A stretch of 64,000 nt of DNA from an uncultured Acidimicrobiales bacterium. Its GTDB lineage: Bacteria; Actinomycetota; Acidimicrobiia; Acidimicrobiales; SZUA-35. This document shows, piece after piece, positions 20,791-30,858 of this stretch (the first letter of the stretch is position 1; each line of letters starts with the position of its first letter). The stretch spans positions 1 to 64,000 of the forward strand of contig CALGOA010000050.1 in assembly GCA_937958015.1 (NCBI GenBank). Direction: 5' to 3'. The notes beneath the pieces were generated by a model. That model saw nothing but the letters and a program-made list of their open reading frames with translations. It was not told where the DNA came from and searched no databases. The translations under genes and the position numbers were made by a program.

Positions 20791-21822
20791 TTATTGGTTC
20801 GGCCCGAGCACCCCTCGTTCGTGGCCCACTTCGCCCTTCAGCAGTTTCTCCTGAGCCCAGTCGAGGTCTCTCCCGTCGAAGCACACGCGGCTGAGGTAGG
20901 AGGCGATCGGCATCATCACATCGTGCTCCTTCGCCAATTCGAGAACGGCACGTGTGGCCTTCACCCCCTCCGCCACCTGTGACATCTCCTCGAGGATTTG
21001 ATCGAGCGACTTTCCTTCGCCGAGCATCCGGCCGACGTGGCCGTTTCGGCTCTGGGGACTGATGCAGGTGGCGATCAGGTCTCCCATCCCAGCCAGACCC
21101 GCCAGGGTCAGCGCCTCACCGCCCAGAGCGGTGCCCAGTTCGATCAGTTCGGCGAGGCCCCGGGTGATGACGCTGGCTCGAGCGTTGTCGCCCAGGTTCC
21201 GGCCCTCGACCGTGCCGGCGACCACGGCGTACACGTTCTTCAGCGCACCACCGAGCTCGCAACCGACAACGTCGTGGTTGGTAAAGACCCGAAACGTGGA
21301 GGTGGTGAACACCGATTGGAGTTCGGCGGCGATCTTGTGTTCGGTGAGAGCGATCACCGCAGCTGCAGGGTTGCCGGCCAGGATTTCCTTCGCCAGGTTC
21401 GGGCCGGTCAGCACGCCGATGGGACGGCTGGGAAGTTCCTCACCGATGATCTGGGTCATGCGTTTGTTCGTCTCGGCTTCGAACCCCTTCGCCAGGCTGA
21501 TGACCGGGACCCACGGTCGGAGCAGGGGAGCGGCTCGCTGACAGACCTCGCGGAACGCCCCGGTGGGTACACCCATGACCAGAAGGTCGGTGTTGGTGAC
21601 CAACTCGTCGAAGTCGCTGCTGGCGACAAGGTTGGGGTGAAGGTCGTAGTCGGCGAGGTACCGCAGGTTGCGGTGCTGGTCATTGATCGCCGCAACGGTC
21701 GCATCGTCCCGGGCCCAGAGCCGTGTCGGGTTGTTGTGGGCGGCGAGGTGAGCCACCGTCGTGCCCCACGAGCCACCGCCAAGCACCGTGACCCGTAGTT
21801 GTCGAGAGCTCTGATCAGCCAT
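20791..21822 (-). CDS. gpsA: NAD(P)H-dependent glycerol-3-phosphate dehydrogenase
   Basis: VTVLGGGSWGTTVAHL, LTGPNLAKEI, GCELGGALKNVYAVVAG. Confidence 0.95.
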   Translation of the reverse strand: MADQSSRQLRVTVLGGGSWGTTVAHLAAHNNPTRLWARDDATVAAINDQHRNLRYLADYDLHPNLVASSDFDELVTNTDLLVMGVPTGAFREVCQRAAPLLRPWVPVISLAKGFEAETNKRMTQIIGEELPSRPIGVLTGPNLAKEILAGNPAAAVIALTEHKIAAELQSVFTTSTFRVFTNHDVVGCELGGALKNVYAVVAGTVEGRNLGDNARASVITRGLAELIELGTALGGEALTLAGLAGMGDLIATCISPQSRNGHVGRMLGEGKSLDQILEEMSQVAEGVKATRAVLELAKEHDVMMPIASYLSRVCFDGRDLDWAQEKLLKGEVGHERGVLGPNQ

Positions 21823-21891
21823 GACTCATCCTGCCCCACCGGTGCCACGCGTGCGAACCGAAGCCGGGACGATCGCCGGCTCGTCGTGGCG

Positions 21892-23442
21892 TCAGATGAA
21901 GGATTGACCCTCTTCGGGTGCTTCGCCGAGATCCTCGGCAACACCGGCCAAAAGAGCGTCACCCTTTCGGTCGGTGCTTGACCAGTCGGGATCGAGGGCG
22001 CGGCATCGGACCCGAACCGGCACCATCACATGCTCAGCCCGTTCGAATTCCCACAGCAGCGCCGGTCGATAGCCGTGCCATCGAAGAGCAGCCGAGACCG
22101 AGCCGAAAGCGGTTTCGATCGAGTGGAGCTCGACCGACCCACCCCGCCAGGCGCTGGCGAAGTTCGGGAACAGGTCGATCTCGGGTGCACCGTCGATCGA
22201 ATCCTCCCGTACCAACAGCGACCGAAGATCCGAGAGTGCACGGGCTGCTGGGGTGGCGTCGTCCTCACGCCACGAACCGGTCTCCGATGCCTGCTGCAAC
22301 CGCTCGGAGATCGACGCCACCGTGGCGGGTTCGTCCCACGGGCCATATCCCGACGACCTGTCAATTGAGGCGGCCGCCTGATGGTCGCCCGATATGGCGC
22401 TGATGCGCGCTAGGGCGCTGTGGGCTCTCGCCGCTGCGGCCGGTGACCCACGTTTCGCCGAAGACTGGGCGATCTGGATTGCCGCAGGCAGGAATTCCTC
22501 CGCCCACTGGGGCGCATACATCGCACACGCCCATCCGATCCCGTCGATCACGGCGGCCTGTGGCTCGGCTGGGGTATTCCGTTTACGACGGGGTGGAACC
22601 CAAAGGTCGGTCAGCAGCGAGCGGAGCACCTCGATCGCTTCCCGGGCCATGCCGCCATGGCATAACGCCGCCAGCTCATCGCCGGCTCCCGCCTCAACTG
22701 CGGAGATCCGAGACGCGAGATCGTGGGTGGATAACGACAGTCGGCCCCGGCTCTGATCGAAGAGGGCGGTCATGCGGTCGTCGGGCAACACCACCCGGGA
22801 GTCCCGGGCGATCAGGGTGTCCCAGCCGCTGATCGCTTCGTCGGCGGAGGGGAGGGGTCGGTCGGGCGTCGGTCCAACTGAGGCGTCGATCATGACCACT
22901 CGCAGGGTGGCACGATGAGGCAATGGCACGATCGCGGCATCCGGCTCCGGCACCAGATCTCGACGTTCAGAACTGAGCCATAGCGTCGTTTGGTCCGCGT
23001 CGATCCGATCGGCATGGATCTCTACCGAGGGCTCGGATGCGGAACCAGCGAGGTCGTAGGGCCGGATGGCCAACGCAAGACCAACGGGTGTTGCCGTGTC
23101 GTTTTCGAACTCGACCACGACGGCGGAACCGCCCGGATGCCGGCTGGCCCAGCACCGTTGGATCAGATCTCCCCCCGGGATTCGAACCGCGGTCTGAACC
23201 ACCGGACCAGCGCCCAAGCGGCTCTGTCGAACGGCGGCTTCGCTGGCGGGAGTGTGTAGACGATCCTCTGCAGCGATCCAAAAGTCCAGGGTCCACGAGG
23301 CACTGAGTAGCTGGATCGCTCCGCCCCGGTCGACCCTGGCAACCGGTTGTTCGCCGAAGACGCCGAGCAGGGTGGAGCCTGAATCACCGGGCCGGATCTG
23401 GCCCCGGGGACCCGAGGGGGGTGTAAAGGCGGTGGCGGTCAC
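21892..23442 (-). CDS. Hypothetical protein, possible six-hairpin glycosidase-like fold
   Basis: 516-aa ORF: beta-rich N-terminus then alpha-helical region; no confident family motif. Confidence 0.55.
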   Translation of the reverse strand: MTATAFTPPSGPRGQIRPGDSGSTLLGVFGEQPVARVDRGGAIQLLSASWTLDFWIAAEDRLHTPASEAAVRQSRLGAGPVVQTAVRIPGGDLIQRCWASRHPGGSAVVVEFENDTATPVGLALAIRPYDLAGSASEPSVEIHADRIDADQTTLWLSSERRDLVPEPDAAIVPLPHRATLRVVMIDASVGPTPDRPLPSADEAISGWDTLIARDSRVVLPDDRMTALFDQSRGRLSLSTHDLASRISAVEAGAGDELAALCHGGMAREAIEVLRSLLTDLWVPPRRKRNTPAEPQAAVIDGIGWACAMYAPQWAEEFLPAAIQIAQSSAKRGSPAAAARAHSALARISAISGDHQAAASIDRSSGYGPWDEPATVASISERLQQASETGSWREDDATPAARALSDLRSLLVREDSIDGAPEIDLFPNFASAWRGGSVELHSIETAFGSVSAALRWHGYRPALLWEFERAEHVMVPVRVRCRALDPDWSSTDRKGDALLAGVAEDLGEAPEEGQSFI

Positions 23443-23477
23443 AACGAGACAACGTACCGCCAGTACGATCGGCAGGG

Positions 23478-24179
23478 ATGACCACAGCCGTTCCCAAGCT
23501 CAGAAAAGCGTTGAAGAAGTCTTCGCCGGGGCTTCGGATTGAACGCGAACTGTGGGACGACGGCTGCGACCTTGTCGTCGGCATCGATGAAGTGGGGAAA
23601 GGTTCGTGGGCCGGTCCGTTGACGTTGGGCGCCGTCGTCGTGCCCAAGGATCGGCGAATCTACAAGTTGCGCGACTCCAAGCAGCTTCGACCCGGCGAGC
23701 GGGAGGCGATGTACGAGCGCATCGTGAACTGGGTCGACGCATGGTCGATCGGTCATGCCTCGCCCGCCGAGTGTGATCGGCTGGGGATGTCGGCGGCCCA
23801 GAAACTGGCGGCCCGTCGTGCCATCGACGGACTGGGGCTGGATCGGGCCCCCGACGCCATCGTGATCGATGGCAACTGGGACTTCGTCGGTCATCCACGG
23901 ACCGTGAAGCTGGTGAAAGGCGACAGCATCTCGCTTTCGATCGCGGCCGCCTCGATTCTGGCCAAGGTCACGCGGGATCGGATGATGATCGCCGATGCGG
24001 AGAGTTATCCCGGCTTCGATTTCGAGGCCAACAAGGGATATCCGTGCCCGCGCCACAAACTTGCGTTGCAGGCCTTCGGGCCCACCACGATCCATCGCCG
24101 GTCGTGGGTCTTCATGGACAACCTGATGTGGACGGGAACCCCCCGGGTCGCGCCGGGTTCACAGCTGACGCTGTTGTAG
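23478..24179 (+). CDS. rnhB: Ribonuclease HII
   Basis: VVGIDEVGKGSWAGPL, LRDSKQLRPGERE. Confidence 0.93.
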   Translation: MTTAVPKLRKALKKSSPGLRIERELWDDGCDLVVGIDEVGKGSWAGPLTLGAVVVPKDRRIYKLRDSKQLRPGEREAMYERIVNWVDAWSIGHASPAECDRLGMSAAQKLAARRAIDGLGLDRAPDAIVIDGNWDFVGHPRTVKLVKGDSISLSIAAASILAKVTRDRMMIADAESYPGFDFEANKGYPCPRHKLALQAFGPTTIHRRSWVFMDNLMWTGTPRVAPGSQLTLL

Positions 24180-24194
24180 TTCGGTCCCGGTGGT

Positions 24195-25253
24195 CTAGCC
24201 CGCGATCACCACGGCGTAACCGGGGCGGTCCAGCTGAGTGATGGTGCCGCTGGACGGTTCGATCACCAATGCCGGCAGATCGCCGGAGCCATCGGCGTTG
24301 GCCGCTCGGCTGACGACAACCTTGCCGCCGGCGATGTCAACGCGAGTTGGATACCAGCCGTCGGCCGGACGTTCGAGGTCCACCCGGGTGAGTTCAGCGA
24401 AGTTCGATGCGCTGTTCAGAACCAGATCGAAGCCGGTTTCGGTTTCTGCGACCGCCACCTGGAAGACGGTTGCGCCGTCGGATCCGATCGTCACGGCCTC
24501 GGTGCAATCGGTAGAACGTTCATCGCAGGTTCCCAGATCGGCTTCGGGAGTGCCGAACAGTTTCTGGCCCGAGGCGAGGGAAACGGTCGTCCAGCCAGCC
24601 CCCGAACCCTCCAGATACACCGCTGACACGTAGCCGCCGTTGATCGAGATCCGTTCCGGGAACTCGCCGTCGCGAGCCACATCGGCGATGACCGAACCGT
24701 TCTCACCGCCGAGATCGACCCGCTCAAGGGAGGCGGACCCCGAGGTCTCGTTGGTGCGCAGGAAGACAACTTCGTTGGCGCCACCGATCGATTCGACGCC
24801 GACGAGCGAGATTCGTTCGCCGCTTCCAGCCTCGGCGACGTCGGTTTCCACCGCCGCCGCATCACGGCGCACGATCGGACCGTCGGTCGAACGCTGGAAC
24901 ACGAGCCCACCGGTGCCGTCGTAGTCGGCGATCACGGCGGCTTCCACCACGAGGTGGGCCTTGCCGTTGGGGTCGAGCCACCAGACGCCGTCGTCGCCTG
25001 CGACGGCCACGGTGAGGCCGTCGGGTTCGGTCTCGAACGTGGGACCGGCGACGGCCGGATCGATTCGGGTCGTCGTGGTGACCTCTTCGGGTTCTGGTTC
25101 GGTGACCGGTTGTTCACGGTCGTCGTCCTCGCCGGCGAAGGGCAGATCGGTCGTTCCGGCATCCTCGAGTTGGCCGCCAGCAGTGGAACAAGACGCGGCC
25201 CCAAGCGCCGTCAGGGCCAGGATCGAAAGAGTAGTGCGCAGGATCGGGGACAT
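24195..25253 (-). CDS. Putative lipoprotein, possible beta-propeller-like
   Basis: N-terminal hydrophobic stretch then LGAASC; paralogue of the next CDS. Confidence 0.65.
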   Translation of the reverse strand: MSPILRTTLSILALTALGAASCSTAGGQLEDAGTTDLPFAGEDDDREQPVTEPEPEEVTTTTRIDPAVAGPTFETEPDGLTVAVAGDDGVWWLDPNGKAHLVVEAAVIADYDGTGGLVFQRSTDGPIVRRDAAAVETDVAEAGSGERISLVGVESIGGANEVVFLRTNETSGSASLERVDLGGENGSVIADVARDGEFPERISINGGYVSAVYLEGSGAGWTTVSLASGQKLFGTPEADLGTCDERSTDCTEAVTIGSDGATVFQVAVAETETGFDLVLNSASNFAELTRVDLERPADGWYPTRVDIAGGKVVVSRAANADGSGDLPALVIEPSSGTITQLDRPGYAVVIAG

Positions 25254-25301
25254 CGGGCCTCACTGTGAGGTTCGAGGGTTGGCGCCCGAAGACGCCGCCG
25301 A

Positions 25302-26456
25302 TCAGGGCAAACGGACGAATCCGACCTCGCTGAGCGGCTCAACCGAACCCGAATCGGGATCGATCACTACTCCTGTTGTCGGCCGAATTCGGTTCGGATC
25401 AACCGATCGGGAGAGAAGAATTCTCCCGTCGGGAAGCTCCGACATGTGCTCGGGATACCACTCGCCCTCGAGGTCGGTTAGCTCGACCCGTGCGGTCACC
25501 TGTCCGTTCTCGGAAAGGGAGACCAACAGGTCGTATTGACCCGGCAGTGCATCGGCGGTCGACGGCACGATCCGGAAGACCGAATCGATGTCGAGCGACA
25601 AGGATGCGAGGCGGGCACAGGTGGTTCCGACACCGGCGGCGCACGCCGCTTCGATATCGGGGAAGCTGCCGCCGATGGCTCGACCGGTGCCGCTCTGATA
25701 GACGGTCCAACCAGCGGCATTCGGACGTTCCCACGTGGTGACGATGAATTGCCCGTCGACCTGGGTCGATTTCGATCCGAACTCGGCGTCGTCGACCACG
25801 GTGAGTTCTGTAACGACCAGAGTTTCGAGGTTGATGCGATTGAGTGAACGATTCGTCGACTCGGGGGACGTGACGCTGAAGACCGCTTCGGCCGATCCGC
25901 TGACGGTCGTGACCCCGTGTAGTTCCACCCGCTGCGCACCCTCGGGGATGAAGATGGCATCGGGCGTGATCGAACCGACCGGTTGCCACAGGATCGAGCT
26001 TTGCGGACCGGGCACGAGTTCTCGCTGGAAGACGACACCGCCACGGGTGTCACCGGCCACCCGAACCGCGTCGTCGCGTTGGAGCAACGTGACCCCACCA
26101 TCGGGTTCGATCAGCTTGATCGAGTCGCTGAAGGTGAGGATGGCCACGTCGAGGCCCGTCGGGTCGGCGTCGTCGGGTTCGACATCGTCGGCGGGAGTTG
26201 TGGTGGTGGTTGGCGCAGCGGTTGTTGTGGTGGCCTCGGTCGTAGTGGTGGCCTCGGTCGTCACGCCGCCGACGGCCGGTTCGGTATCACCAGCCAGATT
26301 GGGGTCACCCAACTGGGTGTCGGCGTTGGAGCACGCGGCGGCGAAGAGTGCACAGGCCAATAGGGCGCCGATGGCCCGGAAACGGGCGGCAACGGGACGT
26401 GCGGGGCGTCGCCGGGGGAGATGTTGATGGATGTACCACGCCACCCCTCTATTCAA
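25302..26456 (-). CDS. Putative lipoprotein, paralogue of previous CDS
   Basis: ALFAAAC lipobox-like; acidic/TTT linker; same layout (GGLVFQR/GGVVFQR, D..GxWYP, PSSGTI/DPDSGSV). Confidence 0.65.
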   Translation of the reverse strand: MNRGVAWYIHQHLPRRRPARPVAARFRAIGALLACALFAAACSNADTQLGDPNLAGDTEPAVGGVTTEATTTTEATTTTAAPTTTTTPADDVEPDDADPTGLDVAILTFSDSIKLIEPDGGVTLLQRDDAVRVAGDTRGGVVFQRELVPGPQSSILWQPVGSITPDAIFIPEGAQRVELHGVTTVSGSAEAVFSVTSPESTNRSLNRINLETLVVTELTVVDDAEFGSKSTQVDGQFIVTTWERPNAAGWTVYQSGTGRAIGGSFPDIEAACAAGVGTTCARLASLSLDIDSVFRIVPSTADALPGQYDLLVSLSENGQVTARVELTDLEGEWYPEHMSELPDGRILLSRSVDPNRIRPTTGVVIDPDSGSVEPLSEVGFVRLP

Positions 26457-26550
26457 TCACTCCGACCCCTCGGACTGGTGTTCTAACGGCACTGATCGAT
26501 TCGAGGTTTTGCTGCTTGCCTCAACAGGAAAAACGGCTCATGATCGGGGC

Positions 26551-27651
26551 ATGAGCAACGCTGGGGAAGTGGTGAAATGGTTCGATGGCACAACGGAGGT
26601 ATCGATTCCACTCCGCTGGTTGCGGTTTGAGTGCCCCTGCGAAGACTGTCGCGTGGCCCAAACCAACGAGCGCCGTTGGCTTCCGGGCGACATCGCCGAG
26701 TTCTCCGCAGCAGAAATACTGTCGGGTGACGATGGCATCGATGTCAGTTGGATCTCGGGCCACCACACCCACTTCGATGCAGCCAGGCTGCGTCGGAGCC
26801 TCGGAATTCGCGATCGGGCCCGCAGTCGTCCGCGGCTCTGGGGCGGGGGAGGGGAACCGACCCGATTCGATCACGATCTCGTGGCCAACGATCCCAACGT
26901 GATGCTGGAGTTCATGTGTTGTTTCCGAGACGAGGGCACGGCCATCCTCACTGGAACCCCTTCGGTTTCGGGGCAGCTGGAGCAGACGATGTCGATGCTG
27001 GCGCTGCCCCTGCGGGAGACGTTCAGCGAACGTATTCACGACGTCTTCGTCGATCCGGCCGGCTACAACATCGCCCACACCAGCGAGGCGCTGCCGCCGC
27101 ACTCGGACTACCCGTCCTACACCCACCCGCCCTCGGGTCAGGTCCTACACATGTTGGTCAACGAGTGCAGCGGCGGAGACTCGTTCGTAGTCGACGGCTG
27201 GAACGCAGTGGAGAACCTGCGGGCGGAGTCGCCCGAACTGGCAGAGATTCTGGCCGAGGTGCCGATTCCGTTTCGGCAGTACTCGATCGACCGCGAGTCG
27301 TTTGCCCGGTCGCCGTTGGTAGCCACCGATCGTCACGGCAACGTCGTCGGGTTCCGGTACTCCAATCAGCTGATGCAGCCCCTTGCCGCTGATCATCCGC
27401 AGTTCGATGAGTGGATGGACGCCTACGTCCGGCTGACCGAATTGGTAACAGATCCGTCGAATCACCGGATCTTCCGCCTGGATGCGGGCGATGCGCTCTT
27501 CGTTCACGGTCACCGCGTGCTCCACGCCAGAACCGAATTCAGCGTCGATGGCAAACGGCACCTGCAGGACTGTTACTTTGATTTTGATGACATTCTCGCA
27601 CGGGTTGACCGGTTGTCGGGTCTCGCCGACGCCAAGGTGGTGAGTGGTTAA
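26551..27651 (+). CDS. TauD/TfdA-type dioxygenase, gamma-butyrobetaine hydroxylase-like, with DUF971-type N-terminal domain
   Basis: LRWLRFECPCEDCR, HSDYPSYTHPPSGQVLHMLVN, FVHGHRVLHAR. Confidence 0.88.
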   Translation: MSNAGEVVKWFDGTTEVSIPLRWLRFECPCEDCRVAQTNERRWLPGDIAEFSAAEILSGDDGIDVSWISGHHTHFDAARLRRSLGIRDRARSRPRLWGGGGEPTRFDHDLVANDPNVMLEFMCCFRDEGTAILTGTPSVSGQLEQTMSMLALPLRETFSERIHDVFVDPAGYNIAHTSEALPPHSDYPSYTHPPSGQVLHMLVNECSGGDSFVVDGWNAVENLRAESPELAEILAEVPIPFRQYSIDRESFARSPLVATDRHGNVVGFRYSNQLMQPLAADHPQFDEWMDAYVRLTELVTDPSNHRIFRLDAGDALFVHGHRVLHARTEFSVDGKRHLQDCYFDFDDILARVDRLSGLADAKVVSG

Positions 27652-28140
27652 GTGGAGCAGTTGAGTCGCGCCGCCCGCTGGGGTGTGCCTCTACTCACGG
27701 TTTGGTCGCTGGTCGTCTGGGGAAGTCGAATCCGCAACATCCTCCGTGACGACGGCGTCGATGTGCCGATCACCTGGCGGCCAAGTCCGGTCATCGATGG
27801 ATTGCAGGAGAACCGCAGCTTCTTCCTGTCGGTCTTTTTCATCCTGATCTCGTTTTGGGTTTTCCGCTCGGCCTATGGGCTTTGGCGGGACGGAGCTTCG
27901 GATCCGCTCACCTGTGTGTCGGGCGCTGCGCTCACGCTGGCGCTGGCCAATGTGATCGTGTGGCCCATCAGGGCCTACGGAATTCTGGGGGACGACTGGA
28001 GCGGCGCATTCAAGGCCGTGCACACGCTGCTGGCCACCGTCTCCGTTGTCCTTGGATTGTTGGTACTATTCCACCGCTATGGGAGAGCCGGTAACAGTCG
28101 TCCAGTCCGCCACCGCAAATCCGTCGCGGATCCGGTTTGA
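27652..28140 (+). CDS. Small membrane protein, unknown function
   Basis: Multiple hydrophobic segments; in-line gene order. Confidence 0.6.
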   Translation: MEQLSRAARWGVPLLTVWSLVVWGSRIRNILRDDGVDVPITWRPSPVIDGLQENRSFFLSVFFILISFWVFRSAYGLWRDGASDPLTCVSGAALTLALANVIVWPIRAYGILGDDWSGAFKAVHTLLATVSVVLGLLVLFHRYGRAGNSRPVRHRKSVADPV

Positions 28141-28399
28141 AACCAACCGTTCCTTCACGGGGATGGGCCACGAGCGGTACCTCGACGGCGAAGAGATTCT
28201 GGGCGATCGTCCACCGGACGCCGTAGCCAAGGCGCTGCTGGGCACCGGTCAACTGGACGCGGTTCACGTGTATCAGCAGACGATCACCGTGACCGTTTCG
28301 GCCGGCAAGACCGCCGACGGCCTCAAAGAGATCATCGAGAGCCTCTACACGTACTACAAGCCGGGCGTTCGGGTTCCCACCGAAGCCGACTTCGCCTGA
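28079..28399 (+). CDS. NifU N-terminal-domain-like (Nfu_N) protein
   Basis: ANPSRIRFETNRSF, VHVYQQTITVTV. Confidence 0.6.
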   Translation: MGEPVTVVQSATANPSRIRFETNRSFTGMGHERYLDGEEILGDRPPDAVAKALLGTGQLDAVHVYQQTITVTVSAGKTADGLKEIIESLYTYYKPGVRVPTEADFA

Positions 28400-28403
28400 G
28401 GGT

Positions 28404-29411
28404 TTGTTTCAACACACCGTTCCGGCCCGGGTGGGGCTGCTCGGCAATCCATCCGACGGGTACGGCGGACGCACGCTGGCCCTTGCGATTGCCGACCTTG
28501 GCGCCACCGTGTCGGTCATCGAAGATGATGCGGTCCGGATAAGCGGTCCCCGTCCGGACCCGTTCGAGTTCGAATCGGTGGCCGAGTTCTCGGGTTTCGT
28601 CGACCGGTACGGCTACGGAACGGGCGAACAGTTGCTGGCGGCGACGTTGCGCACCTTCGTCGACCTCGCGTCATCGCAGGGTTGGGCCCTGCCGTCCGGG
28701 GTGGACATCAGCTATAACACCAGGATTCCCCGCGGCGTTGGGTTGGCCGGTTCGTCGGCGTTGGTGATCGCGCTGTTGCGATGCCTTCTGGACCTCTGTG
28801 AGCAGACCCTCGATTCCGAACTGTTGCCGTCGCTGGCGCTTTCGGTCGAGGTGGATCAACTTGGCATCTCTGCCGGTCTGCAGGATCGGGTGGTGCAGTC
28901 GCTCGGTGGTCTGGTGGCGATGGACTTTGGTTCGTTTACCACCGACGCCAGAACCGGACTTCTTCGGGGCGGGTACGAGGCGCTCGACCCGGCCGGGCTT
29001 CCCACACTGTTTGTGGCGTACTCGTTGGAGGCCGCTGAACCCAGCTCGCAGTACCACGCGGTCCTGCGCCAGCGTTATGACCGGGGTGAACCCCTGACGA
29101 TTGCCGGCCTGCAGGAGCTGGCTGGTCTCGTCGCTCGTGGCAAAGCCGCGTTGCGCTGGGGCGGGGCCGGCTTCGGTGACCTGCTCGTGCGGAACATGGA
29201 GCTGCGATCGTCGCTGGCGCCGGTTTCGGACAACCAATTGGCTCTGGTGGACCTGGCCAACGAGTTCGGTTTGCCGAGCACCTTCACCGGTTCGGGTGGT
29301 GCAATCGTTGGGGTCTACGAGGATGGAGCACAGCTCGATGCGCTGGCCGCTGCCATTCCAGACCCCGAGGCTGTGGTTCGACCGATCGAGCCTTTTTCCT
29401 ACTCCGGCTAA
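28404..29411 (+). CDS. GHMP kinase family protein, glucuronokinase-like
   Basis: ARVGLLGNPSDGYGG; IPRGVGLAGSSALVIALL; FTGSGGAIVG. Confidence 0.82.
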   Translation: MFQHTVPARVGLLGNPSDGYGGRTLALAIADLGATVSVIEDDAVRISGPRPDPFEFESVAEFSGFVDRYGYGTGEQLLAATLRTFVDLASSQGWALPSGVDISYNTRIPRGVGLAGSSALVIALLRCLLDLCEQTLDSELLPSLALSVEVDQLGISAGLQDRVVQSLGGLVAMDFGSFTTDARTGLLRGGYEALDPAGLPTLFVAYSLEAAEPSSQYHAVLRQRYDRGEPLTIAGLQELAGLVARGKAALRWGGAGFGDLLVRNMELRSSLAPVSDNQLALVDLANEFGLPSTFTGSGGAIVGVYEDGAQLDALAAAIPDPEAVVRPIEPFSYSG

Positions 29412-29472
29412 ATATTCGGGCCGATTCGGCCGAATAGGTAGATGCTTGTAGAAGCAAGCGTATGGAGTAACA

Positions 29473-30141
29473 ATGTCTGTCATCGTCGAAACCAGTATGT
29501 TCCCGGGCCCGCAGCCTTCGGCACCACCGGTGGTTGGATCATCCCCCTCCAATCGCCGGTGGTCCGCCTTCGCTGGTAGTGACATCGTTCGTCGAACCGG
29601 AGCACTCGCAGCTTTTGCGTTGGCGGTCATCATCGTGATGCTGTCGGCTGGGGGTGCGTGGGCTCAGGTCGACACCGACAACGACGGACTTTCCGACGCC
29701 GACGAGTCGGGCACGTACGGGACCGATCCAGCTATTGGAGATTCCGATGGTGACGGCCTTCCCGATGGTGTCGAGGTGGATCTGGGCACCAATCCGCTGG
29801 AAGCCGATTCCGACGGTGACGGGGCAACCGACGCCGAGGAGTACCTCGCAGGCGACGATCCGCTGGTGGCGGTCGCGGCGCCGGTGGTGGTTGCGGTCAC
29901 TCAGGTGCCAACGACGGTGCCCGCCCGTTCCGGAGTTGAAGCCGACGCGGTTCAGACCCAGGTGACCGTGTCGCCCGAGGTAGCCGAGGTGGTGCCGACC
30001 GACGTTCTGGCCTTCACCGAGGTGGGGGCCGAACGCCCTCGTCTGTGGCCGCTCTACATTCTGTTCGCCGTGGCGATCGGCGTGGTGATGTTCCGTGCGG
30101 TCGTCAGCATGCCTCAACTCCACGCCGACCGTACCTACTGA
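29473..30141 (+). CDS. Secreted/membrane protein with thrombospondin type-3-like Ca-binding repeats
   Basis: DTDNDGLSDADE, DSDGDGLPDGVE, DSDGDGATDAEE; N-terminal hydrophobic segment and C-terminal TM. Confidence 0.8.
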   Translation: MSVIVETSMFPGPQPSAPPVVGSSPSNRRWSAFAGSDIVRRTGALAAFALAVIIVMLSAGGAWAQVDTDNDGLSDADESGTYGTDPAIGDSDGDGLPDGVEVDLGTNPLEADSDGDGATDAEEYLAGDDPLVAVAAPVVVAVTQVPTTVPARSGVEADAVQTQVTVSPEVAEVVPTDVLAFTEVGAERPRLWPLYILFAVAIGVVMFRAVVSMPQLHADRTY

Positions 30142-30183
30142 CCAACCCGCATGGGTCCGGTCTCCTGCTGCTTTGACGACCGT

Positions 30184-30783
30184 CTAGAGCAGGTTGCGCC
30201 GGCGAGCTTCGGATATGGCGCTGGTCCGGTCTGTGGCGCCGAGCCGGTGGTACAGCTGATTGAGCTGCCGGTAGAGCGATCGCTCCGAATACCCGGCGAT
30301 CGGGGCGAGTTGCCCAATCGTGAGCCCGTCGTCGAGGTGTGTGAGCCACTGCCGTTCAGCGTCGCTGATACCGGTGCTGGCGAAACCGTTCTGCATCACC
30401 CAATCGAGCGTCGGGGTTTCGAGCGCAGAGATTCCTGCGAGGGCCAGTCGAATCGATGCGATCACGAGGTCTTCGTCAGTGTCGATCGGTAACACCGACG
30501 TGGCACCTGCGCCCAAAACGTCGGCAGTGAGGTCAGCATCGCGATAGTCGGTGAGGGCTACGAGCGGCGTGTTCGCAACGTTGGTTGCCGCACATTCTCG
30601 CACCTCGCCAACGCCTCGGGAGGTGCGCACGAGGACGATGTAACAGTCGTGTGATCCGGCCGGGTTCGACGTCTCGGCCAGTGCGGCATGAAGTCCAGCC
30701 GTTTCGAACAGCGCCATCAGGGCAGATCCGATGAGGGGTGCAGAGCAGACGAGACCTATGGACGGTTGTGTCGCCTTGGTCAT
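30184..30783 (-). CDS. LuxR-type HTH regulator with degenerate receiver-like N-terminus
   Basis: C-terminal GLTIGQLAPIAGYSERSLYRQLNQLYHRLGATDRTSAI; N-terminal receiver-like pattern without an obvious phospho-Asp. Confidence 0.7.
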   Translation of the reverse strand: MTKATQPSIGLVCSAPLIGSALMALFETAGLHAALAETSNPAGSHDCYIVLVRTSRGVGEVRECAATNVANTPLVALTDYRDADLTADVLGAGATSVLPIDTDEDLVIASIRLALAGISALETPTLDWVMQNGFASTGISDAERQWLTHLDDGLTIGQLAPIAGYSERSLYRQLNQLYHRLGATDRTSAISEARRRNLL

Positions 30784-30796
30784 ATCTCAAAACGTA

Positions 30797-30828
30797 CCGA
30801 GTGCCCGGAGTTATCTCCGGGCACTCGG
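30797..30828 (-). terminator. Intrinsic terminator-like hairpin, perfect 14-bp stem, TTAT loop
   Basis: CCGAGTGCCCGGAG-TTAT-CTCCGGGCACTCGG just 3' of the ABC permease, followed on the minus strand by TACGTTTT. Confidence 0.8.
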
Positions 30829-30858
30829 GAATTTCGCTCTCGGCTACCGGTTGGCGAA

